DNA of 22,368 nt from CAYUVF01 sp964448045 (lineage in GTDB: Bacteria > Bacteroidota > Rhodothermia > Rhodothermales > Salinibacteraceae), in the NCBI GenBank assembly GCA_964448045.1, contig CAYUVF010000065.1, forward strand, positions 1-22,368. Direction: 5' to 3'. The stretch's first letter is position 1. Each line of letters begins with the position of its first letter. The translations under genes and the position numbers were made by a program. Under the pieces are notes generated by a model that ran no database searches, was not told the DNA's origin, and saw only the letters and a program-made list of their open reading frames with translations. Shown one piece after another: positions 16,186 through 22,368 of the stretch.

Positions 16186-16191
16186 TATACT
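16186..16191 (+). promoter_or_regulatory. Candidate -10 box for the DUF1015-serA-serC region
   Basis: TATACT, one base from the sigma-70 consensus, lies 52 bp upstream of the DUF1015 ATG in a locally AT-richer stretch. No matching -35 hexamer is evident. Confidence 0.3.
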
Positions 16192-16243
16192 TACATTCCT
16201 GAACCGTTTGTCTCTTGTGAAACCGCTCCGTCGATCGCTGCCC

Positions 16244-17476
16244 ATGGCTACGCTTCATCCATTCCGTGCCGTCCGCCCGCTGCCCGATCAGGTCGAATCG
16301 GTCGCTTCCGTGCCCTACGACGTCGTCAGCGTCGAGGAAGCGCGCGAGATTGCCGCCGGCAATCCGAAGAGTTTCCTGCACGTCGCGCGGCCCGAGATCG
16401 ATCTGCCCCCGGGCACCGACGAGCACGCCGATGCCGTCTACGAGCAGGGCGCGAAGAACCTGCGCGCCTTCGTCGAGGCCGATTACACGATGCAGGATGC
16501 GCAGCCGTACCTGTATGTCTACCGGCTGGTGATGGACGGGCGGGCCCAGACGGGCATCTTCGGATGCGTATCGGTCAGAGAGTACGACGACGACACCATC
16601 TTGAAGCACGAGAAGACGCGCCCAGTCAAGGAAGACGATCGCACGCGCCACATCCTCACGATGGAAGCGCATGCCGAGCCCGTGATGCTCACCTTTCGCG
16701 ACGACGACCGCGTCAGCGACCTGATCGACACCGTGCAAGAGAGTGATCCGCTGTACGACTTCACGGCGGAGGATGGCGTCCGCCACACGCTCTGGCGCGC
16801 CGGATCGACGCCGCAGCTCGTGGATGCGTTTGCCGATGTCGCCCGGCTCTACATCGCCGATGGCCACCATCGGTGCAAGGCCTCCAGCCGGGCCGCCGCC
16901 GAAATGCGCGGATCCGACACCGCGCCCAACCCCGCACCCGGACGGCCCGAGTACGAGTACTTCCCGGCTGTGCTCTTTCCGATGAGCAACATGCACATCA
17001 TGGCGTACAACCGGATCGTCCGCGAGCTGCCCGAGCCGCCCGCTGACTTCCTCAACGCGCTCGACAATCGGCTGCAGTTAACGCGCGACGTGGACGATCC
17101 CGTGCCGTCCCAGAAGGGCACCGTCTGTGTCTATCTCGATGGCGCCTGGCACCGCGCCACGCTGCCGCCAACCGAGCGCGACGCGGTGGCTGCGGAGCTC
17201 GATGTGGCGCGCCTCGGCGAGCATGTGCTGGAGCCGCTCCTCGACATCACCGATCCGCGCCGCGATCCCACCATCGACTTTGTTGGAGGCATCCGGGGAA
17301 CCGAGGAGCTGGAGCAGCGCGTCGACAACGGCGCCGCGCTGCTGGCCGTGTCAATGTACCCGACCAGCATCGAGGAGCTGATCGCCGTTTCAGACGCAGG
17401 CGAGCTCATGCCGCCAAAGTCGACCTGGTTCGAACCGAAGCTGCGCAGCGGATTGCTCGTGCACCTGTTCGAGTAG
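16244..17476 (+). CDS. DUF1015 family protein, serine-cluster associated
   Basis: A 410-residue protein matching the DUF1015 family across its length (N-terminus LHPFRAVRPLPDQVESVASVPYDVV; family hallmark IADGHHR at 204-210, followed here by Cys where the family usually has Tyr). Other conserved parts are ILKHEKTRPVKEDDR and FPMSNMHIMAYNRIV. No signal peptide or membrane segment is seen. The biochemical function is not established to my knowledge; DUF1015 genes recur beside serA and serC, as here (serA starts 232 bp downstream), which points to serine or phosphoserine metabolism. The ATG at 16244 begins the conserved region; an in-frame ATG at 16175 would add 23 basic residues and overlaps the candidate promoter. 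Confidence 0.88.
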   Translation: MATLHPFRAVRPLPDQVESVASVPYDVVSVEEAREIAAGNPKSFLHVARPEIDLPPGTDEHADAVYEQGAKNLRAFVEADYTMQDAQPYLYVYRLVMDGRAQTGIFGCVSVREYDDDTILKHEKTRPVKEDDRTRHILTMEAHAEPVMLTFRDDDRVSDLIDTVQESDPLYDFTAEDGVRHTLWRAGSTPQLVDAFADVARLYIADGHHRCKASSRAAAEMRGSDTAPNPAPGRPEYEYFPAVLFPMSNMHIMAYNRIVRELPEPPADFLNALDNRLQLTRDVDDPVPSQKGTVCVYLDGAWHRATLPPTERDAVAAELDVARLGEHVLEPLLDITDPRRDPTIDFVGGIRGTEELEQRVDNGAALLAVSMYPTSIEELIAVSDAGELMPPKSTWFEPKLRSGLLVHLFE

Positions 17477-17708
17477 TGTGCCCTCACTCTGATTGCAGGC
17501 TCTCATTCCGAGTCCGACTCAGAATTTCCTTGCAAGTGGGACAGTTCCTTCAAGGAGATCTCTACTCAGGGGTCGTAATGACAGCTTTGGGAATGAGCAT
17601 TCCTGTATCGATCCATATACTCGCCGAAACACATCCGGTGGAAGCGCTTGCGAACAGGCAGCGCTCCGCCCGTTCCGCCACGATTGCCAACCAATCGCTA
17701 AACGTGCC
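17477..17708 (+). other. Lower-GC leader region upstream of serA
   Basis: This 232-bp gap is markedly less GC-rich than the genes around it (29 of 60 G+C in 17581-17640). It contains a perfect GGAATG-AG-CATTCC palindrome (17590-17603), a TATACT box at 17616-17621 and an AAGGAG at 17548-17553. A small frame running through it encodes nothing recognisable. It is probably a promoter and leader for serA rather than a gene. Confidence 0.4.
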
Positions 17709-18911
17709 ATGACCATTCTTGTCGCGAGCAATGTTGCCGAGGCCGGCCTGCAGATCCTTCGCGAGGCCGGGCACACCGTCATCGATAAGCCGTCGCTGGA
17801 CGGCGACGCTCTGGTGGACGCCCTTGAAGACGAGGCGCCGCAGGTGCTCGTCGTCCGCTCGACGCGCGTCAAGGCCCGGATGCTCGACGCGAGTCCCAAT
17901 CTGGGGCTCATCGTGCGCGCCGGGGCGGGGTACGACACGATCGATGTCGACGGCGCCTCCAAGCGCGGGATCTTCGTCGCCAACTGCCCCGGGAAAAACT
18001 CGGTGGCCGTCGCCGAGCTGACGATGGGCCTCATCCTGTCGCTCGATCGCCGCATTCCCGACAACGTCGCCGAGGCGCGCGCCGGGCACTGGAATAAGAA
18101 GGCATACGCGCAGGCCGAAGGCATTAAAGGGCGCACGCTGGGCATCATCGGCGTAGGTAACATCGGCGAGGCGGTGATCGAGCGGGCGCAGGCGTTTGAA
18201 ATGGACGTGATCGCGTGGAGCCGTTCGCTCACCGAGGCCCAGGCCGAACAGATGGGCATCGGATGGCGGGAGACGCCGCTGGACGTGGCCAAAGACGCCG
18301 ATGTCGTCTCGCTGCACGTGGCGTCCACGCCCGACACGCGTCACCTCGCCGATCGGGCCTTCTTCAAGTCGATGAAAGACGGCGCGCTGTTCATCAACAC
18401 GACGCGCGCCGCCGTGGTTGACGAAGAGGCGCTCATGTGGGCGATGGACAACAAAGACCTCCACGCAGCTATTGATGTGATGTCGGATGAGCCCGCGCAG
18501 AAGGAGGCCGACTTCCAGCATCCGCTGGCCGATCATCCGAACGTGTACATGACGCACCACATCGGCGCATCGACGCAACAGGCGCAGGACGCTACCGCCG
18601 AGGAGGCCGCCCGCGTCATCACGACGTTCGACGAAACAGGCGAAGTGCCCAACTGCGTCAACCTCGCGCAGCAGACGCCCGCGACCTACCAGCTCACCGT
18701 GCGCCACGAGGACAAGGTGGGTGTGCTCGCCTCGGTGCTCGACGAGATGCGCCGGGCCGGGTGGAATATCCAGGAGATGGACAACCGCATCTTCGAAGGC
18801 GCTCAGGCCGCCAGCGCAAGCATCCGGTTCGACGGTGAAATGAACGACGAGATCATCGAAAAAATGCAGGCGCTCGATACCGTATTCGCTGTCTCCGTTA
18901 TTGAACTGTAA
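17709..18911 (+). CDS. serA: D-3-phosphoglycerate dehydrogenase
   Basis: SerA oxidises 3-phosphoglycerate to 3-phosphohydroxypyruvate with NAD+, the first step of serine synthesis. The 400-residue product has the Rossmann motif GIIGVGNIG (G148-x-G150-x-x-G153), the catalytic Arg/Glu/His set in NTTRAAVVDEEAL, DVMSDEP and THHIGAST, and a C-terminal ACT domain (about 325-400; YQLTVRHEDKVGVLASVLDEM) that in homologues mediates serine feedback inhibition. It lacks the extra ASB domain of long SerA forms. The ATG at 17709 starts MTILVASNVAEAG, matching the family; the open frame extends upstream through the leader without homology. serC starts 99 bp downstream, separated by a 7-mer repeat array. 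Confidence 0.95.
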   Translation: MTILVASNVAEAGLQILREAGHTVIDKPSLDGDALVDALEDEAPQVLVVRSTRVKARMLDASPNLGLIVRAGAGYDTIDVDGASKRGIFVANCPGKNSVAVAELTMGLILSLDRRIPDNVAEARAGHWNKKAYAQAEGIKGRTLGIIGVGNIGEAVIERAQAFEMDVIAWSRSLTEAQAEQMGIGWRETPLDVAKDADVVSLHVASTPDTRHLADRAFFKSMKDGALFINTTRAAVVDEEALMWAMDNKDLHAAIDVMSDEPAQKEADFQHPLADHPNVYMTHHIGASTQQAQDATAEEAARVITTFDETGEVPNCVNLAQQTPATYQLTVRHEDKVGVLASVLDEMRRAGWNIQEMDNRIFEGAQAASASIRFDGEMNDEIIEKMQALDTVFAVSVIEL

Positions 18912-19002
18912 GTTCTGCGTTCAAGGTTCTGCGTTCTGAGTTATGCACTCCGGAACCCTGAACGCTGAATCCCGAACGCTGAATCCGAAACCCCAAACCT
19001 AA
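18912..19002 (+). repeat. Array of 13 degenerate heptamers in the serA-serC gap, self-complementary halves
   Basis: Beginning at the base after the serA TAA, the sequence divides without slippage into thirteen 7-mers. Five have the form GTTnnnn (GTTCTGC, GTTCAAG, GTTCTGC, GTTCTGA, GTTATGC), one is a central ACTCCGG, and seven begin AAC or AAT (AACCCTG, AACGCTG, AATCCCG, AACGCTG, AATCCGA, AACCCCA, AACCTAA). TTCTGCGTTC (18913-18922, 18927-18936) is nearly the reverse complement of GAACGCTGAA (18960-18969, 18974-18983), so the halves can fold into a long stem. The array ends 8 bp before the serC ATG. Confidence 0.85.
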
Positions 19003-19010
19003 CAACCGCC

Positions 19011-20132
19011 ATGCAAGTAGCCGATTCGAAGTCAGGACAGTCGACCCCTGCTGATCGCACGCAGCGCCTCTACAACTTCTCGGCCGGCCCCGCCGCGCTT
19101 CCGGAGGAAGTGTTACTCGAGGCGAAAGAGGAGCTGCCCGTCTACGATCACACGGGCGCCTCGGTGATGGAGATCAGCCACCGCTCGCCGGCGTACGACA
19201 AGGTCGAGGAGTCGGCCCGCGAGCATCTGCGCGCGCTGCTCGATCTCGGCGACGACTGGCACATCCTTTTCCTGCAGGGCGGGGCCTCGACGCAGTTCTA
19301 TCAGGTGCCGCTCAATTTTCTTCCGGAGGACGGATCGGCCGATTACGTGATCACAGGCCGATGGGGCAACAAGGCCATTAAAGAGGCCAAGCACGTCGGA
19401 ACGGCTCGCGTGGCGGCCTCCAGCGAGGACGACAACTTCACCCACATTCCGGAGGTCGACACGTGGGACCTCGATCCGAATGCGGCGTACGTCCACATCA
19501 CGACCAACGAGACGGTCAACGGCAACCAGTTCTCCAAAGACCCGCAGCTCGACGTGCCGGTGGTCACCGACGCCTCCAGTGAATTCCTGTGTCGCCCGAT
19601 GAACCTCGACAGCTACGGGCTGATCTACGCGGGTGCCCAGAAGAACGTGGGTCCGGCGGGCGTGACGATCGTGCTCGTGCGCGATAGCTTCCTACAGACG
19701 CGCACCCAGCCGCTCCCGACCATGCTCGACTACGGGACGCACGCGGCCAAGCGTTTCAACACGCCGCCCGTTTTCCCGATCTACATGGTCGAGAAGGTCA
19801 CCCGCTGGCTACTCAACCTTGGCGGCCTCGACGCCATCCACACGATCAACCAGCGCAAGGCCAACAAACTCTACGCCCGCATCGACAAAAACGAGTTTTA
19901 CCGGGGCACGGTGCGGTCGGAGGACCGCTCGATCATGAACGTGACCTTCCGCCTGCACGACGAGGACCTGGAACCGGTCTTCCTCAAGAAAGCCGAGGCG
20001 CACGGCCTGATGAGCCTCAAAGGCCATCGCACTGTCGGCGGTATCCGCGCGTCCATTTACAACGCCATGCCGGAGGAAGGCGTCGACGCGCTCGTCGATT
20101 TCATGGACGAGTTCGAGCGCACCCACGGCTGA
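19011..20132 (+). CDS. serC: Phosphoserine aminotransferase
   Basis: SerC is the PLP enzyme converting phosphohydroxypyruvate and glutamate to phosphoserine, and also acts in pyridoxal phosphate synthesis in some bacteria. The 373-residue product has YNFSAGPAALPEEVL near the N-terminus, MEISHRSPAYD, LFLQGGASTQFYQVPLN, and the Schiff-base lysine K211 in YAGAQKNVGPAGVT. The C-terminus contains GLMSLKGHRTVGGIRASIYNAMP, the phosphate-binding family ending. About 15 extra polar residues precede the conserved start, so translation could begin further in, but no better ATG exists. It lies 99 bp after serA and is followed by a strong terminator, so it ends the serine cluster. Confidence 0.96.
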   Translation: MQVADSKSGQSTPADRTQRLYNFSAGPAALPEEVLLEAKEELPVYDHTGASVMEISHRSPAYDKVEESAREHLRALLDLGDDWHILFLQGGASTQFYQVPLNFLPEDGSADYVITGRWGNKAIKEAKHVGTARVAASSEDDNFTHIPEVDTWDLDPNAAYVHITTNETVNGNQFSKDPQLDVPVVTDASSEFLCRPMNLDSYGLIYAGAQKNVGPAGVTIVLVRDSFLQTRTQPLPTMLDYGTHAAKRFNTPPVFPIYMVEKVTRWLLNLGGLDAIHTINQRKANKLYARIDKNEFYRGTVRSEDRSIMNVTFRLHDEDLEPVFLKKAEAHGLMSLKGHRTVGGIRASIYNAMPEEGVDALVDFMDEFERTHG

Positions 20133-20158
20133 GGCCGGACGCTTGCTTGTGCAATTCA

Positions 20159-20196
20159 AGAGTCGCAGATGCCGAAGTGCGTCTGCGGCTCTTTTT
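20159..20196 (+). terminator. Rho-independent terminator after serC
   Basis: AGAGTCGCAGA (20159-20169) pairs with TCTGCGGCTCT (20182-20192) in an 11-bp stem with one G-U, with a 12-nt loop and a TTTTT tail. It lies 26 bp after the serC stop. Confidence 0.92.
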
Positions 20197-20231
20197 GTTG
20201 GATTGGATCTTTCATCGGCTTTCAGTTCGAG

Positions 20232-20421
20232 GTCATGCCCGATCCCAAACGAGGCAAATCCGACTAACGAAGCAAGCCGGCTAACGAAGCGTAGCGAGCT
20301 AATCGGGCATTCATACCAACTCCGGCGAATTGTGATGATAACCGCAGTCATCCCCAACTTGATTGGGGATCCAGAAAGCGGCCGTTAGCTGTCTGGATGC
20401 TCGATTGGGGTCGGGCATGAC
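20232..20421. mobile_element. MITE-like 190-bp element with imperfect terminal inverted repeats
   Basis: GTCATGCCCGATCCC at 20232-20246 and GGGGTCGGGCATGAC at 20407-20421 are inverted copies differing at one of 15 positions. A second copy of the inner part, ATCGGGCAT at 20302-20310, is also inverted to the left end. The interior holds two further perfect hairpins: ATCCCCAA-CTTGA-TTGGGGAT (20350-20370) and ATCCAGA...TCTGGAT (20369-20398). There is no coding potential. Structure alone suggests a non-autonomous or REP-like element; no target-site duplication is evident. Confidence 0.5.
20259..20300. repeat. Direct repeat with CTAACGAAGC core
   Basis: CCGACTAACGAAGC and CCGGCTAACGAAGC occur 17 bp apart, differing at one base, followed by a decayed reverse-like remnant GAGCTAATCGG. 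The repeat lies inside the 190-bp element. Confidence 0.5.
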
Positions 20422-20527
20422 TTCATTACTCAGCGGATAGACTTTCTCCGGTTCTCACCACGTTTTACGAGAGCTGGTATCAGGTAAACGGGATTCGCTC
20501 TGGATCTGCGATCAAGGCGGAGATGAC
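20347..20527. repeat. Inverted pair of a GTCATC...GATCCAGA repeat
   Basis: From 20347 the plus strand reads GTCATCCCCAACTTGATTGG and on to GATCCAGA at 20375. From 20527 backwards the minus strand reads GTCATCTCCGCCTTGATCGC and on to GATCCAGA at 20499. The copies agree at 23 of 29 positions and face each other across about 120 bp. The sequence resembles a widespread intergenic palindromic repeat family. The second copy reaches to 29 bp before the stop of the DUF5694 gene. Together with the terminator and the 190-bp element these fill most of the 423-bp gene-free stretch 20133-20555. Confidence 0.6.
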
Positions 20528-20555
20528 TTCAAGGTGAGAGCCTTGAGGCTATCGG

Positions 20556-21404
20556 TCACAAATAGTCCCGCGGCTCGACGAGCGTCATCTGCGGATGGCC
20601 CTCGACAAAAGAGCGCAGAAACGAGGCATGCCCCACACCGAAGATGATAATCGCGCGGTCGCCGGGCTCCGTGACGGCGGTGAGGTTGGCGAAGATATTC
20701 AGGTTGCGGTCGTAATACGCCAGCACCGGCATGACGCCCATGTTCGTCGAATCGGCGCCCACCTCCAGCAAACGCATGTACATGTTGTGCAGCTTTCGGA
20801 TCTGTTGCGGATGGTTGAGGAAGCGGAGCGCTTCGCCGATGCCCATCTCCGTTCCCGCGCGTTCCAACTCGGCCTTCATCCGTTGGCTGTACTGCTGGAA
20901 ATACCGGAGGAACGACGGTTGATGGGCCTTCGCGTAGGCCATGACCGTGTCCATGGGAAACGAGCGGTCGTGATGATCGACCGGGTAGATATGCTCGTGG
21001 TTCGACTGCGCGGCCAGCCGGAAGCCGAGCTGCTGGCGCTCGTTAGGGGCTAATTCGTGATCGCCCGCGCGATAGGCCTGATACAGGCTGTCGAACGTAG
21101 CCGCATCACGCTCCGTCCACTCGACCGCAATCTTCGTCGGCCGGAAGTTCAGCAGCGAATCGACGGCGGCGCGAATCTGCGCCTGGCGCTCCGGCGTCGT
21201 CACATCGGCCACCCGGGGGTTGACTTCATCCTGTCCGGGGTTGGCCATGTGCAGCGCCCCGAGCACCATCACCTGGATCGTCGAGTCGGTCGGCGGCTCA
21301 GAGAGCGCTGGATCGGGTTGCGCCAAAGCAGTCGACGGGGCAGATCCGGCGGCAAGGATTACAAGTGCGACGACGGCGATGAGCGAACGGGGTATCCAAA
21401 GCAT
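20556..21404 (-). CDS. Secreted DUF5694 protein (TraB/ChaN-like fold)
   Basis: A 282-residue exported protein. The signal peptide covers residues 1-28 (hydrophobic LIAVVALVILAAG, cleavage at ALA-Q). The mature part begins with QVMVLGALHMANPG (His52) and ends with IIIFGVGHASFLRSFV (His259), the paired G-x-x-H motifs of the DUF5694/TraB-like superfamily; AVEWTERDAA and YPVDHHDRSFP lie between. Related TIKI/TraB proteins include metalloproteases and haem-binding proteins, but DUF5694 itself has no established activity that I know of. The ATG at 21404-21402 gives the signal peptide; the frame is open 34 codons further upstream. It is divergent from the unknown gene at 21547 and transcribed toward the repeat block. 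Confidence 0.8.
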   Translation of the reverse strand: MLWIPRSLIAVVALVILAAGSAPSTALAQPDPALSEPPTDSTIQVMVLGALHMANPGQDEVNPRVADVTTPERQAQIRAAVDSLLNFRPTKIAVEWTERDAATFDSLYQAYRAGDHELAPNERQQLGFRLAAQSNHEHIYPVDHHDRSFPMDTVMAYAKAHQPSFLRYFQQYSQRMKAELERAGTEMGIGEALRFLNHPQQIRKLHNMYMRLLEVGADSTNMGVMPVLAYYDRNLNIFANLTAVTEPGDRAIIIFGVGHASFLRSFVEGHPQMTLVEPRDYL

Positions 21405-21442
21405 AGAAGGAATGGAGGTGCTGAGTGTCGGTGCACTTTGAG

Positions 21443-21474
21443 AAAACGTACAAGAGCGGAGTCGGGGGATCAAC
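21443..21474 (-). promoter_or_regulatory. Candidate Bacteroidetes-type promoter for the DUF5694 gene
   Basis: On the minus strand TACGTTTT (21450-21443) matches the TAnnTTTG -7 element at 7 of 8 positions, with a TTG (21473-21471) 20 nt upstream at the spacing of the -33 element. It lies about 40 bp before the ATG. Confidence 0.35.
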
Positions 21475-21546
21475 ACTACCCAGCCGCGCCGTATCGAGAG
21501 AAGCAATTGCTCCGGAGAGTGAAAAGGGACCGTTCAGATCGAGACT

Positions 21547-22314
21547 ATGCGTGATCCGCACGTCGTTTCGCTGACATATCATCTCGAAACAGGTGATACG
21601 GTGACCTTCGATGCGCCTCCGCTGGTGCACGAGGCGGATCTGTTTACGCTTCGGTTGGAGGACGATGTGCTGACGGTGGAGATGAAAGAGCACTTCGCCA
21701 AGGTTGAAGATGCGCGGGAAGCGGTAGAGCCGCTACTGACCTCGTGGGAAGCCTATGCTGCTCTCGCGAACCGCAACGAGATCACGTTCGAGTACAAGGA
21801 TGCAGAAGTCATAGATCGGGATCCACCTAAGCCAGGTGATGATGTGGTGCTTCGGCCTGATGCTCTGATTTATAGGGTGAGTTTTTCAGAGCCCAGTATT
21901 CACATTACTCGGCCCAAGTATCCACAGCCGCCCGAAGACTTCGAGTCCTCTCCGGAAGTTGAAGCCCTGCTGGAGCGCTATCGTTGCTGCTTGGAGGGAA
22001 GAGAAAAACTCATTCCTATGGCGAATTTTTGCTACACGGTGATCAAGGGCATGGCCGGGAGCAAGTCGGCAGCACGGAAGCAATTCAATGGTTCGGGTGG
22101 TGTGTTGACGAAGCTGGGAGAATTGACCGCACGCGGCGATCTTCGGACGGCGCGGAAGTGGCGAGGAGAAGAGGAGAACCGATCACTCACGTCCGCAGAA
22201 GAAAACTGGCTTAAAGAAGCCGTTCGCCTATTGATCCTCAGACTCGGCGAGTATAATGCCAATCCGGACGGACCCTTCGAGAAAATCACGATGGATGATC
22301 TACCGGGACTGTAA
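21547..22314 (+). CDS. Hypothetical protein, lower GC than its neighbours
   Basis: A 255-residue acidic protein I do not recognise. It has no signal peptide or membrane segment. The N-terminal half (1-120) looks beta-rich (VVSLTYHLETGDTVTFDAPPLV; LTVEMKEHFAKV). The C-terminal half is helical, with a region around 155-235 (EALLERYRCCLEGREKLIPMANFCYTVI, then GGVLTKLGELTARGD and WLKEAVRLLILRLGEY) resembling a small alpha-helical bundle. Base composition is distinctly lower in GC than elsewhere in the window (28 of 60 in 21841-21900), and codon choice is less GC3-biased, both consistent with recent transfer. It stands alone, divergent from the DUF5694 gene, and next to the repeat block. The start ATG at 21547 follows no Shine-Dalgarno. 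It is probably a real gene because the frame is long in a less GC-rich context. Confidence 0.65.
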   Translation: MRDPHVVSLTYHLETGDTVTFDAPPLVHEADLFTLRLEDDVLTVEMKEHFAKVEDAREAVEPLLTSWEAYAALANRNEITFEYKDAEVIDRDPPKPGDDVVLRPDALIYRVSFSEPSIHITRPKYPQPPEDFESSPEVEALLERYRCCLEGREKLIPMANFCYTVIKGMAGSKSAARKQFNGSGGVLTKLGELTARGDLRTARKWRGEEENRSLTSAEENWLKEAVRLLILRLGEYNANPDGPFEKITMDDLPGL

Positions 22315-22368
22315 TAATGCGGATCAAGGGTTGAAGGCGAGCAAGAGCATGGCAGCGGCGAGCCGACC

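Noticed and set aside
16103..16996. 297-codon minus-strand open frame opposite DUF1015
   Set aside because: It overlaps the strongly supported DUF1015 gene and has no family features.
17476..17712. 78-codon frame starting at GTG between DUF1015 and serA
   Set aside because: No recognisable features, start overlaps the preceding stop region and the end overlaps the serA start; the region is better read as a leader.
18912..19002. CRISPR array
   Set aside because: Units are 7 nt long and contiguous with no spacers of constant length, and no cas genes are nearby.
20143..20388. 81-codon plus-strand open frame over the serC terminator
   Set aside because: It runs through a rho-independent terminator and repeats and has no protein-like composition.

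Overview
The window looks like a chromosomal housekeeping segment from a high-GC, probably halophilic or marine bacterium. The best guess is a member of the Rhodothermota/Salinibacter-like lineage (formerly a deep branch of Bacteroidetes). The reasons are the high GC content, acidic proteins (RecA and DnaK end in Asp/Glu-rich tails), few Shine-Dalgarno sequences, TAnnTTTG-like promoter fragments, and the gene set: a SerA/SerC/DUF1015 serine cluster, a DUF5694 protein and an Ub-Mut7C protein. This placement is inference, not the result of a search.

Layout. 1-5062: the 3' part of a FAD-dependent oxidoreductase (+); a two-gene minus-strand operon (Ub-Mut7C protein, then the t6A enzyme Sua5); an isoaspartyl peptidase (+) converging on a secreted SpoIID-domain protein (-). 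5207-8140: a TatD-family nuclease (+) converging on dnaK (-) across a hairpin terminator that could serve both. 8463-13179: a plus-strand run pgsA, pyrE, cinA, recA and a secreted PAP2 phosphatase; recA has its own upstream region with a palindrome and a terminator after it. 13192-15976: minus-strand DEDDh exonuclease, cNMP/CBS/DUF294 nucleotidyltransferase-like protein and an initiator tRNA with a strong terminator. 16244-20132: a DUF1015 protein, serA and serC on the plus strand, ending in a clear terminator. 20133-20555: a non-coding block of nested inverted repeats resembling a small non-autonomous mobile element. 20556-22314: a secreted DUF5694 protein (-) and a divergent lower-GC gene of unknown function.

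How the genes work together. SerA and SerC give the first two steps of phosphoserine synthesis; no phosphoserine phosphatase is present, and DUF1015 sits in the place where a third function might be expected. cinA and recA form the widespread cinA-recA pairing. The DUF294 and exonuclease genes form a recurrent two-gene unit. Sua5 acts in tRNA t6A modification beside a predicted PIN-like RNase.

The most unusual signals are non-coding: (i) a 91-bp array of 13 degenerate 7-mers that exactly fills most of the serA-serC gap and folds back on itself, with two weaker 7-nt-phased tracts directly after two other stop codons; (ii) the repeat block after serC; (iii) a terminator-like hairpin with a T-run on the plus strand next to the minus-strand initiator tRNA, with no plus-strand gene for 2.8 kb upstream. 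No complete new defence, secretion or biosynthetic system is visible.
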